Shown piece by piece: positions 52,059 to 60,448 of a DNA stretch of 64,000 bases. The position numbers were made by a program, and so were the translations under genes. Source of the DNA: an uncultured candidate division Zixibacteria bacterium (lineage in GTDB: Bacteria; Zixibacteria; MSB-5A5; GN15; PGXB01); the NCBI GenBank assembly GCA_937925655.1, contig CALAMC010000049.1, positions 118,529-182,528 on the forward strand, written 5' to 3'. The notes beneath the pieces were generated by a model, which saw only the letters and a list, made by a program, of their open reading frames with translations, was not told the DNA's origin and ran no database searches. Position 1 is the first letter of the stretch. Every line of letters begins with the position of its first letter.

Positions 52059-52969
52059 TCCGCTATCGCCGCTCTGATAACGTTTATTAATTCTTCATCA
52101 TCGGCCGGAGACGGCGCGATTGCTATTTTCCCGCCGGAATCGAGCTCTTTGAATTTTACAAGTTCGGCCATTTCCATCCGAGCGGCATCCGCCAGAACCA
52201 GACACGGTCGGTCAAGCGGAAGAATATCATCGAGACCGTTGCGGTCATACGGAAACCCCGAGGATTTCTTGTACCACCAGAAATAAGTCATGTTGGCCAG
52301 CGGTATCCCCAGCTTGCCGGTTTCGATGCGTCTTGTTTGTATCCAGTTGGTCGTGGTCAAATGGGGATTAATGGCTATTACCCGGTCGATCCGGGCGTCC
52401 TCACGGGCGGCATTGATAGCCGCGTCGGCCCCGATATCGAATCCGGCCACGACCAGCGGATGGTTCAGCCAGCCGTGGAAATTGACAACCGCCAGCACTT
52501 CCTGCAAATCCTCACCCTCGAAAATCCCCCCGGCGTGATATACCCCGCCCGACTGTCCGCAGGCCCGCTGGTCATAAATTATCACCGCCCAGCCGGAATC
52601 GCGCAAGGGTGAAATGTAATCGTGGAAATAGGTCCGGTCGGTGTCGCCGGGATTGACCAGAATAACCGTCCCGACCGATGAATCGAATTTGGCCGGGTGG
52701 GGCCCGAAATGAAGTCCGGCCAGCGCCAGATTGTCATTGGTCGTCACCGTAAACGTATCCGGCGGCGGATTAAAGTCGGCAAAAACGGTCGCTTCATTGG
52801 TAAATACGAAAACGTCCTCGGTATATTTTTCCGGCTCGGCACGGGCCGTCATGTCATCGATTACATTCAGCGGATATATGACATAAAAAATGACAAAAAG
52901 GACGATCAATACCAACACCACCGTAGTCTTGACAGTCTCTTTGGTTTTCTTGCTCATCAGTTTGGCCAT
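52055..52969 (-). CDS. Membrane-anchored alpha/beta hydrolase with Asp at the nucleophile elbow
   Basis: This 304-aa protein has a basic N-terminus and a single membrane helix (about 13-35, VKTTVVLVLIVLFVIFYVIY), so the catalytic domain probably lies in the periplasm. The fold shows VILVNPGDTDRTYFHDYI, WAVIIYDQRACGQSGG and the elbow VVAGFDIGADAAINAA near residue 177. Serine hydrolases carry GxSxG there; this one has GFDIG, so Asp would be the nucleophile, as in haloalkane dehalogenases and epoxide hydrolases. An in-frame ATG at 52957 is an alternative start. Substrate unknown. Confidence 0.75.
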   Translation of the reverse strand: MAKLMSKKTKETVKTTVVLVLIVLFVIFYVIYPLNVIDDMTARAEPEKYTEDVFVFTNEATVFADFNPPPDTFTVTTNDNLALAGLHFGPHPAKFDSSVGTVILVNPGDTDRTYFHDYISPLRDSGWAVIIYDQRACGQSGGVYHAGGIFEGEDLQEVLAVVNFHGWLNHPLVVAGFDIGADAAINAAREDARIDRVIAINPHLTTTNWIQTRRIETGKLGIPLANMTYFWWYKKSSGFPYDRNGLDDILPLDRPCLVLADAARMEMAELVKFKELDSGGKIAIAPSPADDEELINVIRAAIAD

Positions 52970-53086
52970 TTTATTCCCGCCTTCGGAGTTAATAATTTTA
53001 TTTCAGAACTTTAAGATTAAAAAATAGAAACGGATAAGGCAACCCCTATTTGGAAACCGGCCAAAAATTCAAAGGTCGGGTGGCCG

Positions 53087-53102
53087 CCCAAACCTGTTTG
53101 GG
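53087..53102. repeat. Perfect 7-bp palindrome
   Basis: CCCAAAC (53087-53093), two bases, GTTTGGG (53096-53102). It lies in a GC-rich stretch with further GGTGG/CCACC-like pairing potential. It looks like a dispersed intergenic repeat or a rightward transcriptional signal; it lacks a T-run. Confidence 0.4.
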
Positions 53103-53407
53103 GTGGAATCCGAATTGCCTTTATGGCACGGCGCATCACCCCCAAATATGAAAACAAATTCGCACATTCTGCATAATTAACGATGGCCAATCGTAGTATT
53201 GATTTGTTTTTTCAAAAAATTTTTAAAAAAATTTTCGTTTTCTCCTGATTTTTATCCCATCATTGGCACCCCGATAAAGGGGGCAACCATAAAATTGGCC
53301 GCATCCGGCCGGACTCTTTTACGATAATCTCCCAAAATCCTTTCGGCAAATGGTCTTATCGGCACGGCATTTTCTGAAGAAAATGCCGGAAATACGCGAA
53401 TTTCCTG

Positions 53408-53436
53408 TTGACAGAATTGACGACAGGGCTTATATT
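53408..53436 (+). promoter_or_regulatory. Near-consensus sigma-70 promoter of the dockerin gene cluster
   Basis: TTGACA (53408-53413), 17 bp, TATATT (53431-53436). The predicted transcript starts near 53443, leaving a leader of about 345 nt before ATG 53788. Confidence 0.75.
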
Positions 53437-53442
53437 CAACGT

Positions 53443-53787
53443 TGGATGATAGGTGTAATGTCTGCAGTACTACCTTATACAACAATGAATAAGGTGAGTT
53501 TAAAGTCTTCGTTATAAGATGTCAAACACGCGTAATAGCTAAAGTCGTAAAGCGCAATACTCCGTTTTAAGTTGGCCGGGGGGGGCCGCTTAAAAGACAA
53601 AGTAACTACTTGGGAAGTCGGTTGTTAGAAGCTTGGGCAAGACTTGAAAAAACCCCGGAATGGCCGATAGTATTATAATAAGCCCTGGCTCCGACACCGA
53701 CCAAAACCGCATGAGTGAGGTTGTTTTATCGCTTCTAAGCTAAGGGATAACTGAACCGCCCAAGAACTTTAGTCAAGGAGGAAAGGA
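53443..53787 (+). ncRNA. Long structured 5' leader, possible regulatory RNA
   Basis: The leader has a perfect 7-bp stem ACCTTAT/ATAAGGT (53472-53478 with 53489-53495), a GC-rich imperfect hairpin (53565-53595) and another stem AAAACC/GGTTgTTTT near 53713-53735. It ends in an AAGGAGGAAAGG ribosome binding site directly before ATG 53788. I could not match it to a known riboswitch consensus. Confidence 0.35.
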
Positions 53788-55008
53788 ATGTCCTTGAGTC
53801 CGAAATATCTCAAACGCCTGGCCCTGATTGCCCCGGTCCTGTGCGTTATGATTTTCGCCGCGGCCCCATCGTCGTTTGCTTATGACCTGGAAGTCCTGGT
53901 GGGCGACACCAGCGGTCTGCCCGGCACACAAAATTCCGTCATCTCCGTCTACATGCGTAATTGGACCGATACCGTTGCCGCGTTTGAACTCTGGCTGGTT
54001 CTGTCTAATCCCGATATTCTGCAATTCCAGACTAACACCGATACGCTTGTCGTTTTACGTTATTGGGCCTGCGATGAATACGACGGCGCCGTTTGCACGT
54101 CTTATGTCGAAGTTTCTGACTACTGGGTGTGCACCCAGTGGAGCGGCGATAACTGCATCGATTCCACCGTCATGCTCGGATATTATAAATGCCTCGAAGA
54201 GGAATCTCCCGGTCATTGCATCGATTCCATTTTTATCCCGGGTTTTGACTCGACCAGTGTCGATACAATTGAAGCCAGGATTGGCAATCTGGACACAACC
54301 GGAACGCTTATTGGCGGCTGGGAACTGGTCGAATCGCGCTCTCTCGCCGGAACCGGCTATGACCTGAAAATTTCCGCCGCGGCCGAGGTGCCGCCCGTTA
54401 CCCCGCCGTTCGTACCCGGAATCGGTTTCCCTCAATACGGCTTGAAACCGCTGATTAAAATCCTGGGCGATATTAAACAAATTCCTGACAGCGTCGAAGA
54501 CCGAACCGTCGATATCAACATCCAGATCGCGGGCGGTGTTCATTTCAGTTTCTCCAACCAGGACGGCGACGCCATCGGGGTAATTACGGAAGAAGTCGAA
54601 GATACGCTCTGGTGGCAATGCCTGGAATGGGTTGACCCGCCCTACAACACCATCTGTTATAATTACAAGCGGGTGGCCTATGGACCTTCAGACTCCTTCT
54701 CGCTGGATACGATTCTGGTCGGCCATCTCGATACGACCAATGTCATTTATTTGAAAAGCGGTTCTCTGACGGTGTTGCAGGGGGTCTGCGGCGACGCCAA
54801 CGGCGACAATGCCGTCAACCTGCTGGATATCCTCTTTTTAATCGCCCGGGTTTATCAGGCCGGCCCCGCCCCGAACAATCCCATGTTGGCCGATTGTAAC
54901 TGCGACGGTCTGGCCGGGGTTAATATCAACCTGCTGGATATATTGTATTTGATTAGCTACCTCTACGACATCCCGCGCGGCCCGGCGCCTTGCTGTGAAG
55001 GCTTTTAG
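53788..55008 (+). CDS. Secreted protein with type I dockerin and cysteine-pair loops
   Basis: A 406-aa protein with a signal peptide (ending near SSFA), a cohesin-like N-terminal domain (LEVLVGDTSGLPGTQNSVIS) and a C-terminal pair of dockerin repeats: GDANGDNAVNLLDILFLIA and DCNCDGLAGVNINLLDILYL, each with an EF-hand-like calcium loop. The middle has four loops with an aromatic-aromatic-x-Cys opening and a second Cys 8-12 residues later (YWACDEYDGAVC, YWVCTQWSGDNC and two more), probably disulfide-bonded. A very strong AGGAGGAAAGG ribosome binding site precedes ATG 53788. It lacks a YPNPFNP tail, unlike three of the next four genes. Dockerins bind cohesins, and cohesin-like domains occur in the following proteins. 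Confidence 0.85.
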   Translation: MSLSPKYLKRLALIAPVLCVMIFAAAPSSFAYDLEVLVGDTSGLPGTQNSVISVYMRNWTDTVAAFELWLVLSNPDILQFQTNTDTLVVLRYWACDEYDGAVCTSYVEVSDYWVCTQWSGDNCIDSTVMLGYYKCLEEESPGHCIDSIFIPGFDSTSVDTIEARIGNLDTTGTLIGGWELVESRSLAGTGYDLKISAAAEVPPVTPPFVPGIGFPQYGLKPLIKILGDIKQIPDSVEDRTVDINIQIAGGVHFSFSNQDGDAIGVITEEVEDTLWWQCLEWVDPPYNTICYNYKRVAYGPSDSFSLDTILVGHLDTTNVIYLKSGSLTVLQGVCGDANGDNAVNLLDILFLIARVYQAGPAPNNPMLADCNCDGLAGVNINLLDILYLISYLYDIPRGPAPCCEGF

Positions 55009-55315
55009 GCTTAACGGGAAATTAACTTTGGAATAGTAAAAACCTGACATAGAGAAGTCAGTTTAACCCGAGGAATTAACATGATTAAGGAAAGAAAGGA
55101 GGTGAAGCTCTAAAGAGGTAATTTTGGATTGCACGCGCTCAGAAGAGAGAAGATAACATTATTCTTCTATGTCGGAAATCCGCTCTTCGTATGGCTTGGT
55201 GGCTCTCGCCGATGGAGACAAAAGATTTCTGATGACCCTGAGGGGGGTTAACGATTCAAAAATAAGGAATCGTAAGTAAATGTTTAGACTTAACGAAACA
55301 AAACAGGAGTACAAA
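55009..55315 (+). other. 307-nt leader with mini-ORF and hairpin
   Basis: This gap contains a 10-codon mini-ORF (ATG 55081, MIKERKEVKL) that holds a perfect AAGGAGGTGA anti-Shine-Dalgarno complement at 55097-55106, and a 7-bp hairpin ACGATTC/GAATCGT (55251-55257 with 55267-55273) about 43 nt before ATG 55316. No start codon lies at the right distance after AAGGAGGTGA, so it may retain or pause ribosomes rather than initiate a protein. Confidence 0.45.
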
Positions 55316-57931
55316 ATGAAACGCAGTTTGTTTGTACTTGCCGTATTGCTTCTTTCTTTTGGGCTGGCCTCCGCTGATGTTGGTTTTCGTATGGAATTCG
55401 TGGGCACTCCTATTGGATCGGCCCTGACCCCTGGTGACTTCCAGGTCGAACTCTATATGACAAATGATGCCAACCAGCGCAACGGTTTTTCCATACCGTT
55501 GATGTTCTACGGAACCGGTAGTGTTACCAATGTGACCTGGCGCAACGTGGGTGTCCTTGATCCGGCTCACCCCGAGCAGTTTGGTCATATGGGCGGCGCC
55601 ATGCAGATCCTCAATGGTTTTGCCCCCGGTTTCTATTCAGGCGTCCGTTTCACAGCCCTGAATGCCATCCTGGCCGACAACAACGGCGTCCTTCCTGACA
55701 CTGTCAACCACACGACCGCTACCACCGCTGGTGGCTGGCCGGCTGGTACCCCGGAACTGCTCGTCTATCGTTGGTATCTGAATATCGACGGTGCGGCATG
55801 GCCGGAAGATGTCGTCGCTGGCACTTTCTGTGTTGACTCCATCAAGCATGCCAACCCGACTTACGACTGGTTGTGGTTGCCTCCGTCAGGCCCGTTTGGC
55901 GGTCCGTATTGCACGGATTTTATTCGTCCCTCTGACCAGGCTCCGTCTTTCACCAACTGCCCGAGTGTTGACCAGACCCTGCAGTGGCATCAGCAGATCA
56001 GCATTCCTTTGACCCTTAATGATCCGGAAGGCGCTCCGATTGTTGCCGCTTCCGCCAATATTGGCAATGCCGTTGTGACTAACGCCACTACGGTTACCTG
56101 GTCATGGAATCCCGGCTGTGCCGATGTCGGTTCCCACGAGATTACCGTTTGTGGCACGGATGCCGCGCATACCTGCCCGACCGGTAATGAATGCGTCTTC
56201 ACCGTGACCGTTCTCAACACCGCTCCGGTGATCACCAACTGCCCGACTGAAGATCCTCAAGTCGGCGTTGCTGGTACGCTTTCATTCGACTTGAACGCTA
56301 CCGATGCTAATGTCGGTGACGTCCTGACCTGGTCGACCACTTCCGAAGGCGTTTCGGTTGACCCCAACACCGGTCTGGTTACCATCGACGGTACGTATTT
56401 TGGCGTTGCGATGAGTGATGTCCCCGCCGCTATCACGGTTACCGACTGCAATGGTGATACCGACGTTTGTGAATTCACCTTTGATGTCGTGGCCGAACTT
56501 CCGTTCGAAATCGTGATTGAAAAGGTCGAAGGTCAGCTTCAGGGCCACTATGCCACCGTTGATATTATCAAGGCTGGCGGCACTAATGAAATGCACGGCT
56601 TTGATTTCCTGTTCGCTTATGACGCCTCGGCCTTGACCGCTATGGGCGCCATTCCGGGCGTTATCTTTGATATCCCCGGCGTTTACGAATGGGAATACTT
56701 CACCTATCGTTTCGGTCCCTTCGGCAACTGCGGTAGCGCTTGCCCGAGCGGCCTGATTCGTGTGGTCGGTATTGCTGAAAAGAATGACGGCCCGAATCAT
56801 CCGAATGAATTCATAATTCCGGATGAAACCGTCCTCTTCCAGTTGAGCTTCCTGGTCAGCAATGACCGGACCTTGGAATGCCAGTATGTCCCGATTCGGT
56901 TCTTCTGGATGGATTGCGGCGACAACGCCATCGCCTATCATTCGGCGATTGCAGAAGATCCGCTGGAAATCCTGACTGCCGTTTCGGCTCATGTTTACGC
57001 TTTCCAGGCCATCGGTACCTATTATGACATTACCGATCCGAACACTGGTTATCCGACTTACACCGGTTTCCAGGGCTATGATCTCTGCCCGCCGGAACCG
57101 AACAAGCCCGGTGCCCAGCCGTTCATCGATTTCTACAATGGCGGCATTGATATCATCTGCTCCGAAGATATCGACGCTCGTGGCGACATCAACCTCAACG
57201 GTATCGCCAATGAAATCGCTGACGCCGTTGTCTTCACCAACTACTTCATCTATGGTCTGCCGGCCTTCACGATTAACATCGAAGGTCAGACCGCCGCTAC
57301 CGACGTCAATGCCGACGGTATCGTGCTGTCAGTCGCCGACCTTGTTTACCTGATTCGTGTCATCGTTGGTGATGCTCTGCCTTATCCGAAACTGTCCCCG
57401 GCCGGTTCCGCCTATTTCACTCTTGAAAACGGCGCGATCACGACCGACGTCCAGCTCGGTGCGGCTCTGTTCGTCTTCGACGGCCAGGTCAATGTTTCCG
57501 CCGGTGGAAACTTTGAAGTCCTGTCCGCTGTCGTCGACGGCAATACTCGTGCTTTGGTTTACAGCTTTGAAGCTGGTGCCGTCATTACCGGCGCGATCTT
57601 GAACGCCGACAGAATGCCGGTCTCGGTTGAAGCTGCCGACTACTATGGCGCCGTCTATGACGTCGTAGTCGTCCCGAACACCTTCAGCATGAGCAACTAC
57701 CCGAACCCGTTCAACCCCGTCACCACCATTGCGATGAATCTCCCCGTGGAATCCGATTTCACAGTCGAGATCTTCAACGTGGCTGGCCAGAAAGTCGCTG
57801 AAATGAGCGGCCATGGCGTGGGCACGGTTACGGTAGATTGGGATGCTTCGAATGTTGCTTCCGGTATCTATTTCTATCGTGGAACCGCCAATGGCGTTTC
57901 CGCCACCGAAAAGATGGTACTGCTGAAGTAA
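55316..57931 (+). CDS. Secreted repeat protein with cohesin-like, dockerin and YPNPFNP tail, probably highly expressed
   Basis: This 871-aa protein has a signal peptide (MKRSLFVLAVLLLSFGLASA). Two Ig-like repeats run over about residues 210-400 (ITNCPTEDPQVGVAGTLSF). A cohesin-like domain covers about 400-560 (EIVIEKVEGQLQGHYATVDI), followed by a dockerin-like pair (GDINLNGIANEIADAVVFTN, TDVNADGIVLSVADLVYLI). The tail is a FlgD-Ig-like domain with NYPNPFNPVTTIAM and ends IYFYRGTANGVSATEKMVLLK. CAGGAG precedes ATG 55316; the longer frame from 55280 starts at a weaker site. Codons favour CGT, GGT and CTG and avoid rare Arg codons far more than the neighbours do, which suggests a major surface protein. 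A strong hairpin terminator follows. Confidence 0.85.
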   Translation: MKRSLFVLAVLLLSFGLASADVGFRMEFVGTPIGSALTPGDFQVELYMTNDANQRNGFSIPLMFYGTGSVTNVTWRNVGVLDPAHPEQFGHMGGAMQILNGFAPGFYSGVRFTALNAILADNNGVLPDTVNHTTATTAGGWPAGTPELLVYRWYLNIDGAAWPEDVVAGTFCVDSIKHANPTYDWLWLPPSGPFGGPYCTDFIRPSDQAPSFTNCPSVDQTLQWHQQISIPLTLNDPEGAPIVAASANIGNAVVTNATTVTWSWNPGCADVGSHEITVCGTDAAHTCPTGNECVFTVTVLNTAPVITNCPTEDPQVGVAGTLSFDLNATDANVGDVLTWSTTSEGVSVDPNTGLVTIDGTYFGVAMSDVPAAITVTDCNGDTDVCEFTFDVVAELPFEIVIEKVEGQLQGHYATVDIIKAGGTNEMHGFDFLFAYDASALTAMGAIPGVIFDIPGVYEWEYFTYRFGPFGNCGSACPSGLIRVVGIAEKNDGPNHPNEFIIPDETVLFQLSFLVSNDRTLECQYVPIRFFWMDCGDNAIAYHSAIAEDPLEILTAVSAHVYAFQAIGTYYDITDPNTGYPTYTGFQGYDLCPPEPNKPGAQPFIDFYNGGIDIICSEDIDARGDINLNGIANEIADAVVFTNYFIYGLPAFTINIEGQTAATDVNADGIVLSVADLVYLIRVIVGDALPYPKLSPAGSAYFTLENGAITTDVQLGAALFVFDGQVNVSAGGNFEVLSAVVDGNTRALVYSFEAGAVITGAILNADRMPVSVEAADYYGAVYDVVVVPNTFSMSNYPNPFNPVTTIAMNLPVESDFTVEIFNVAGQKVAEMSGHGVGTVTVDWDASNVASGIYFYRGTANGVSATEKMVLLK

Positions 57932-57947
57932 CCTTGGCATACAACTA

Positions 57948-57981
57948 TTTCCGTGGGAAGGTTCAATCCTTCCCGCGGAAA
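57948..57981 (+). terminator. Strong hairpin terminator after the 871-aa surface protein
   Basis: A 14-bp stem, TTTCCGTGGGAAGG (57948-57961) with CCTTCCCGCGGAAA (57968-57981), has one G-U pair and a 6-nt loop, 16 nt after the stop codon. A U-tract is lacking; the A/T-flanked stem may also act from the other strand. Confidence 0.7.
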
Positions 57982-58089
57982 TAATATGGGGAGAAGGGCA
58001 CAAACAAGAGAGTACTTGATAAGAAAAGCTTTTGAAAGAAACATATAAAAGTGATTATGGTCATGAATGCCCTGAAAAGCATGGAAGTT

Positions 58090-58126
58090 AAAGCCCTCAC
58101 AAAGGTTCAGGGCTTTATTGTTTTTT
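58090..58126 (+). terminator. Rho-independent terminator with T-run
   Basis: AAAGCCCT (58090-58097) pairs with AGGGCTTT (58109-58116), followed by ATTG and six T (58121-58126). A second terminator behind the hairpin at 57948 suggests a need for tight insulation, or a small transcript ending here. Confidence 0.75.
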
Positions 58127-58296
58127 CGGCAGGGATCGCCCGTGAAATCAATTGCAACTATTTGCATCATAATCGAAATCAATTTGATAAATTTTCTGGA
58201 TTAATTACCCGCCGCATACATAACCCGAATTTTAAATTCCCGGGGGTTATTTAGAGCGTTTTTAAAGTTTGAGGTAGTTTTTGGAATTGAAATGAT

Positions 58297-58349
58297 AACT
58301 CATTGAACGCAAACTTTTTAGGATTGCGACTGGATGTCATCAATGAGTT
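58297..58349 (+). repeat. Nested inverted repeat in the leader of the 659-aa gene
   Basis: AACTCATTGA (58297-58306) and TCAATGAGTT (58340-58349) are perfect complements, enclosing a smaller CGCAA/TTGCG stem. The fold would give a branched or extended hairpin about 100 nt before the gene. Confidence 0.45.
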
Positions 58350-58457
58350 GATGAAGGTGAGCTGGCACCTGGGAAATTAAATTGTTCATCCTTTGATCAT
58401 TTTCCCGGTGTTGGTCTGCTTATTGCTCAAATGGGTTTGGGCTTGAGATATATTATT

Positions 58458-60437
58458 ATGATGTATAAAGGGAACATAAGAGTCATCACCGTTTTGCTGT
58501 TTGGGGCCTTTTGGCTCGCTTTGGCCTCCTCGGCCATAGCCAACAGCGCCCCCCATCTGCAGGCTTTGTCGCGCCAGTATGTCCTTGAAGGACAGCGACT
58601 TGAGCTCGACATTGCCGGCTTCGATGATAACGGCGACAAGGTGACTCTCTGGGTAACAGGCCGGCCTGTCGGTGCCCAATTTACCGATTTCGGCAACGGC
58701 ACCGCGCGTCTGGTCTGGACGCCCGAATTTTCCGGCCCCAATTCCTCCGAAAATTCTCCCTTCACCATCACTGTCTGGGCGTCGGACGGTGTCGCTTCAA
58801 CTTCGATGAATGTGGACTTGGTCGTTTTGAATAATAACCGGCCGCCGGTGGTTGTGGCCCCCGGTCGGGTCGATGTCCAGTCGGGTCAGAACCTCGAATT
58901 CAGCATGCAGGGTTCGGACCCGGATGGGGATCCCCTTGTCTGGAATATTTTAAATCTTCCCTCCGGTGCCGGTTTTAATTACACCAACGGACTTACCATC
59001 GACTGGCCGACCGTCTATGCCGACAGCGGCCTGCACACCATTGCCGTTGAATTGACCGACCACTACGGCGGCGCCGATACCGCTTTTGTCACGGCCGCCG
59101 TGGCCCAGACGACCGTCTTCGCCATTAGCGTCGATACCGTGTCCGGTTATCCCGGTGAATTTATCGATATCAATATCAATCTCAACAATCTCGAGCCGGT
59201 CTCCGGGTTTGACCTGCTGGTCAATTATGACGCCTCGTCGATGGCTTTGGTTTCTGTTACCAAAGTCGGCACCCGATCCGCCAACTTCGAGTACTTCACG
59301 TTTCGCATGAATTATCGTTCCATAGCCGGTGATGTCAATATCGTCGGCGTTGCCGACCCCGATGGCAACGGCCCGGGCATGGCGTTAGCGGCCGGGGATG
59401 GTCCGGTGGCAACGCTCAAGTTCATGTTGCCGTCGAGTTCGAACTATGGCGGTTTTGCCCTGCCGATCAATTTCGTCTTCCGGGATATTATCGAAGCCAA
59501 GGACAACACCATGACGGCTAACGACGGCACCCGGATTTCCCAAAGCCAGATAAAATATACCAATGGCTATGCCCTGATAAAAGAAAGCACGGAAGAGGGG
59601 ATAGGAGACATAAATTTGAATGGTATTGCCTATGAGATCGGTGATGCCATTTACCTGACCAATTTCCTTATCAACCCGGCCAAATATCCATTGAACGCCA
59701 AACAGAGGCTCAATTCCGATGTCAATCGCGATGGTTTGACCGGCACTGTGGCCGATCTGGTTTACTTGATTTTGAAAATTGTCAATCCCGGTGCCTATCC
59801 CAAACCGGTGGTCGGCAATCCCGAAGCGGCCTTCGCGCTTGACGGTGACGGCCTGACGGTTTACAGCCCGGTGGAACTGGGCGCCGTGGCCGTCACACTG
59901 GAAATGGTCAGCGATGTCGAATCGGACATCATCTCCGATTTGAGCCGCCAGGGACTGGTTGTCAAATCCGGCCGGGACGGCCGCACTCTGCGCGTTCTGG
60001 TTTATAGTGAAGAAGGACAGGTCCTGCCTTCGGGACTGAATGAAATTTTTAAAATTGAAAATAACCGGGCTTATGAAATAAAAGAAGTGCAGGTGTCGTC
60101 GGTGGACGGCCAGGTCCTGGCGGCGACAACCGGCGGCGATGCCGCAAACGTTCTTCCGTCCGGCTTTATCCTGCATCAAAATTATCCCAACCCGTTCAAT
60201 CCGGCCACGGAAATAAAATTCGTTCTGCCGTATTCGGCCCGGGCCGAAGTGAAAGTTTTCAACGTTCTCGGACAGGAAATCACAATCCTGCTTGACCGGG
60301 AACTGCCGTCCGGTTCTCATTCGGTTATCTGGGATGGCCGCGACGGTAATGGTCTGGCGGTATCCAGCGGCATTTACTTCTATCGCCTGGAAGCCGACGG
60401 CCACAGCATCAGCAAAAAAATGATTCTTATAAAGTAG
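58458..60437 (+). CDS. Secreted Ig-like/cohesin-like/dockerin protein with YPNPFNP tail
   Basis: This 659-aa protein has two Ig-like domains (about residues 30-200; PVVVAPGRVDVQSGQ, then GSDPDGDPLVWNIL) and a cohesin-like domain (about 205-350, VSGYPGEFIDININLNN). A dockerin-like pair follows (GDINLNGIAYEIGDAIYLTN and SDVNRDGLTGTVADLVYLIL). It ends in a FlgD-Ig-like tail with QNYPNPFNPATEIKF and ISKKMILIK. Signal peptide MMYKGNIRVITVLLFGAFWL favours ATG 58458 or 58461; the frame is open from ATG 58431, and no start has a clear ribosome binding site. The cohesin-like and dockerin parts in one chain could link neighbouring surface proteins. Confidence 0.82.
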   Translation: MMYKGNIRVITVLLFGAFWLALASSAIANSAPHLQALSRQYVLEGQRLELDIAGFDDNGDKVTLWVTGRPVGAQFTDFGNGTARLVWTPEFSGPNSSENSPFTITVWASDGVASTSMNVDLVVLNNNRPPVVVAPGRVDVQSGQNLEFSMQGSDPDGDPLVWNILNLPSGAGFNYTNGLTIDWPTVYADSGLHTIAVELTDHYGGADTAFVTAAVAQTTVFAISVDTVSGYPGEFIDININLNNLEPVSGFDLLVNYDASSMALVSVTKVGTRSANFEYFTFRMNYRSIAGDVNIVGVADPDGNGPGMALAAGDGPVATLKFMLPSSSNYGGFALPINFVFRDIIEAKDNTMTANDGTRISQSQIKYTNGYALIKESTEEGIGDINLNGIAYEIGDAIYLTNFLINPAKYPLNAKQRLNSDVNRDGLTGTVADLVYLILKIVNPGAYPKPVVGNPEAAFALDGDGLTVYSPVELGAVAVTLEMVSDVESDIISDLSRQGLVVKSGRDGRTLRVLVYSEEGQVLPSGLNEIFKIENNRAYEIKEVQVSSVDGQVLAATTGGDAANVLPSGFILHQNYPNPFNPATEIKFVLPYSARAEVKVFNVLGQEITILLDRELPSGSHSVIWDGRDGNGLAVSSGIYFYRLEADGHSISKKMILIK

Positions 60438-60448
60438 AGGATAAGACT

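Larger units (their letters stand above)
52970..53787. other. 818-nt intergenic region with palindrome, promoter and long leader
   Basis: Between the leftward hydrolase gene and the first dockerin gene lie a palindrome (53087-53102), a strong promoter (53408-53436) and a transcribed leader of about 345 nt with stem-loops. I see no convincing coding sequence or RNA gene in 52970-53400. Confidence 0.6.
57932..58457. other. Intergenic region with two terminators and an inverted-repeat leader
   Basis: After the 871-aa gene come a strong hairpin (57948-57981), a second terminator with T-run (58090-58126) and an AT-rich leader that contains a 10-bp inverted repeat (58297-58306 with 58340-58349). 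I see no gene here. Confidence 0.6.

Noticed and set aside
53252..53485. 77-residue open frame on the minus strand
   Set aside because: It runs across the strong rightward promoter at 53408-53436 and has no coding character.
58361..58380. TGGCAC resembling a sigma-54 -24 box
   Set aside because: No GC-containing -12 element at the required distance.
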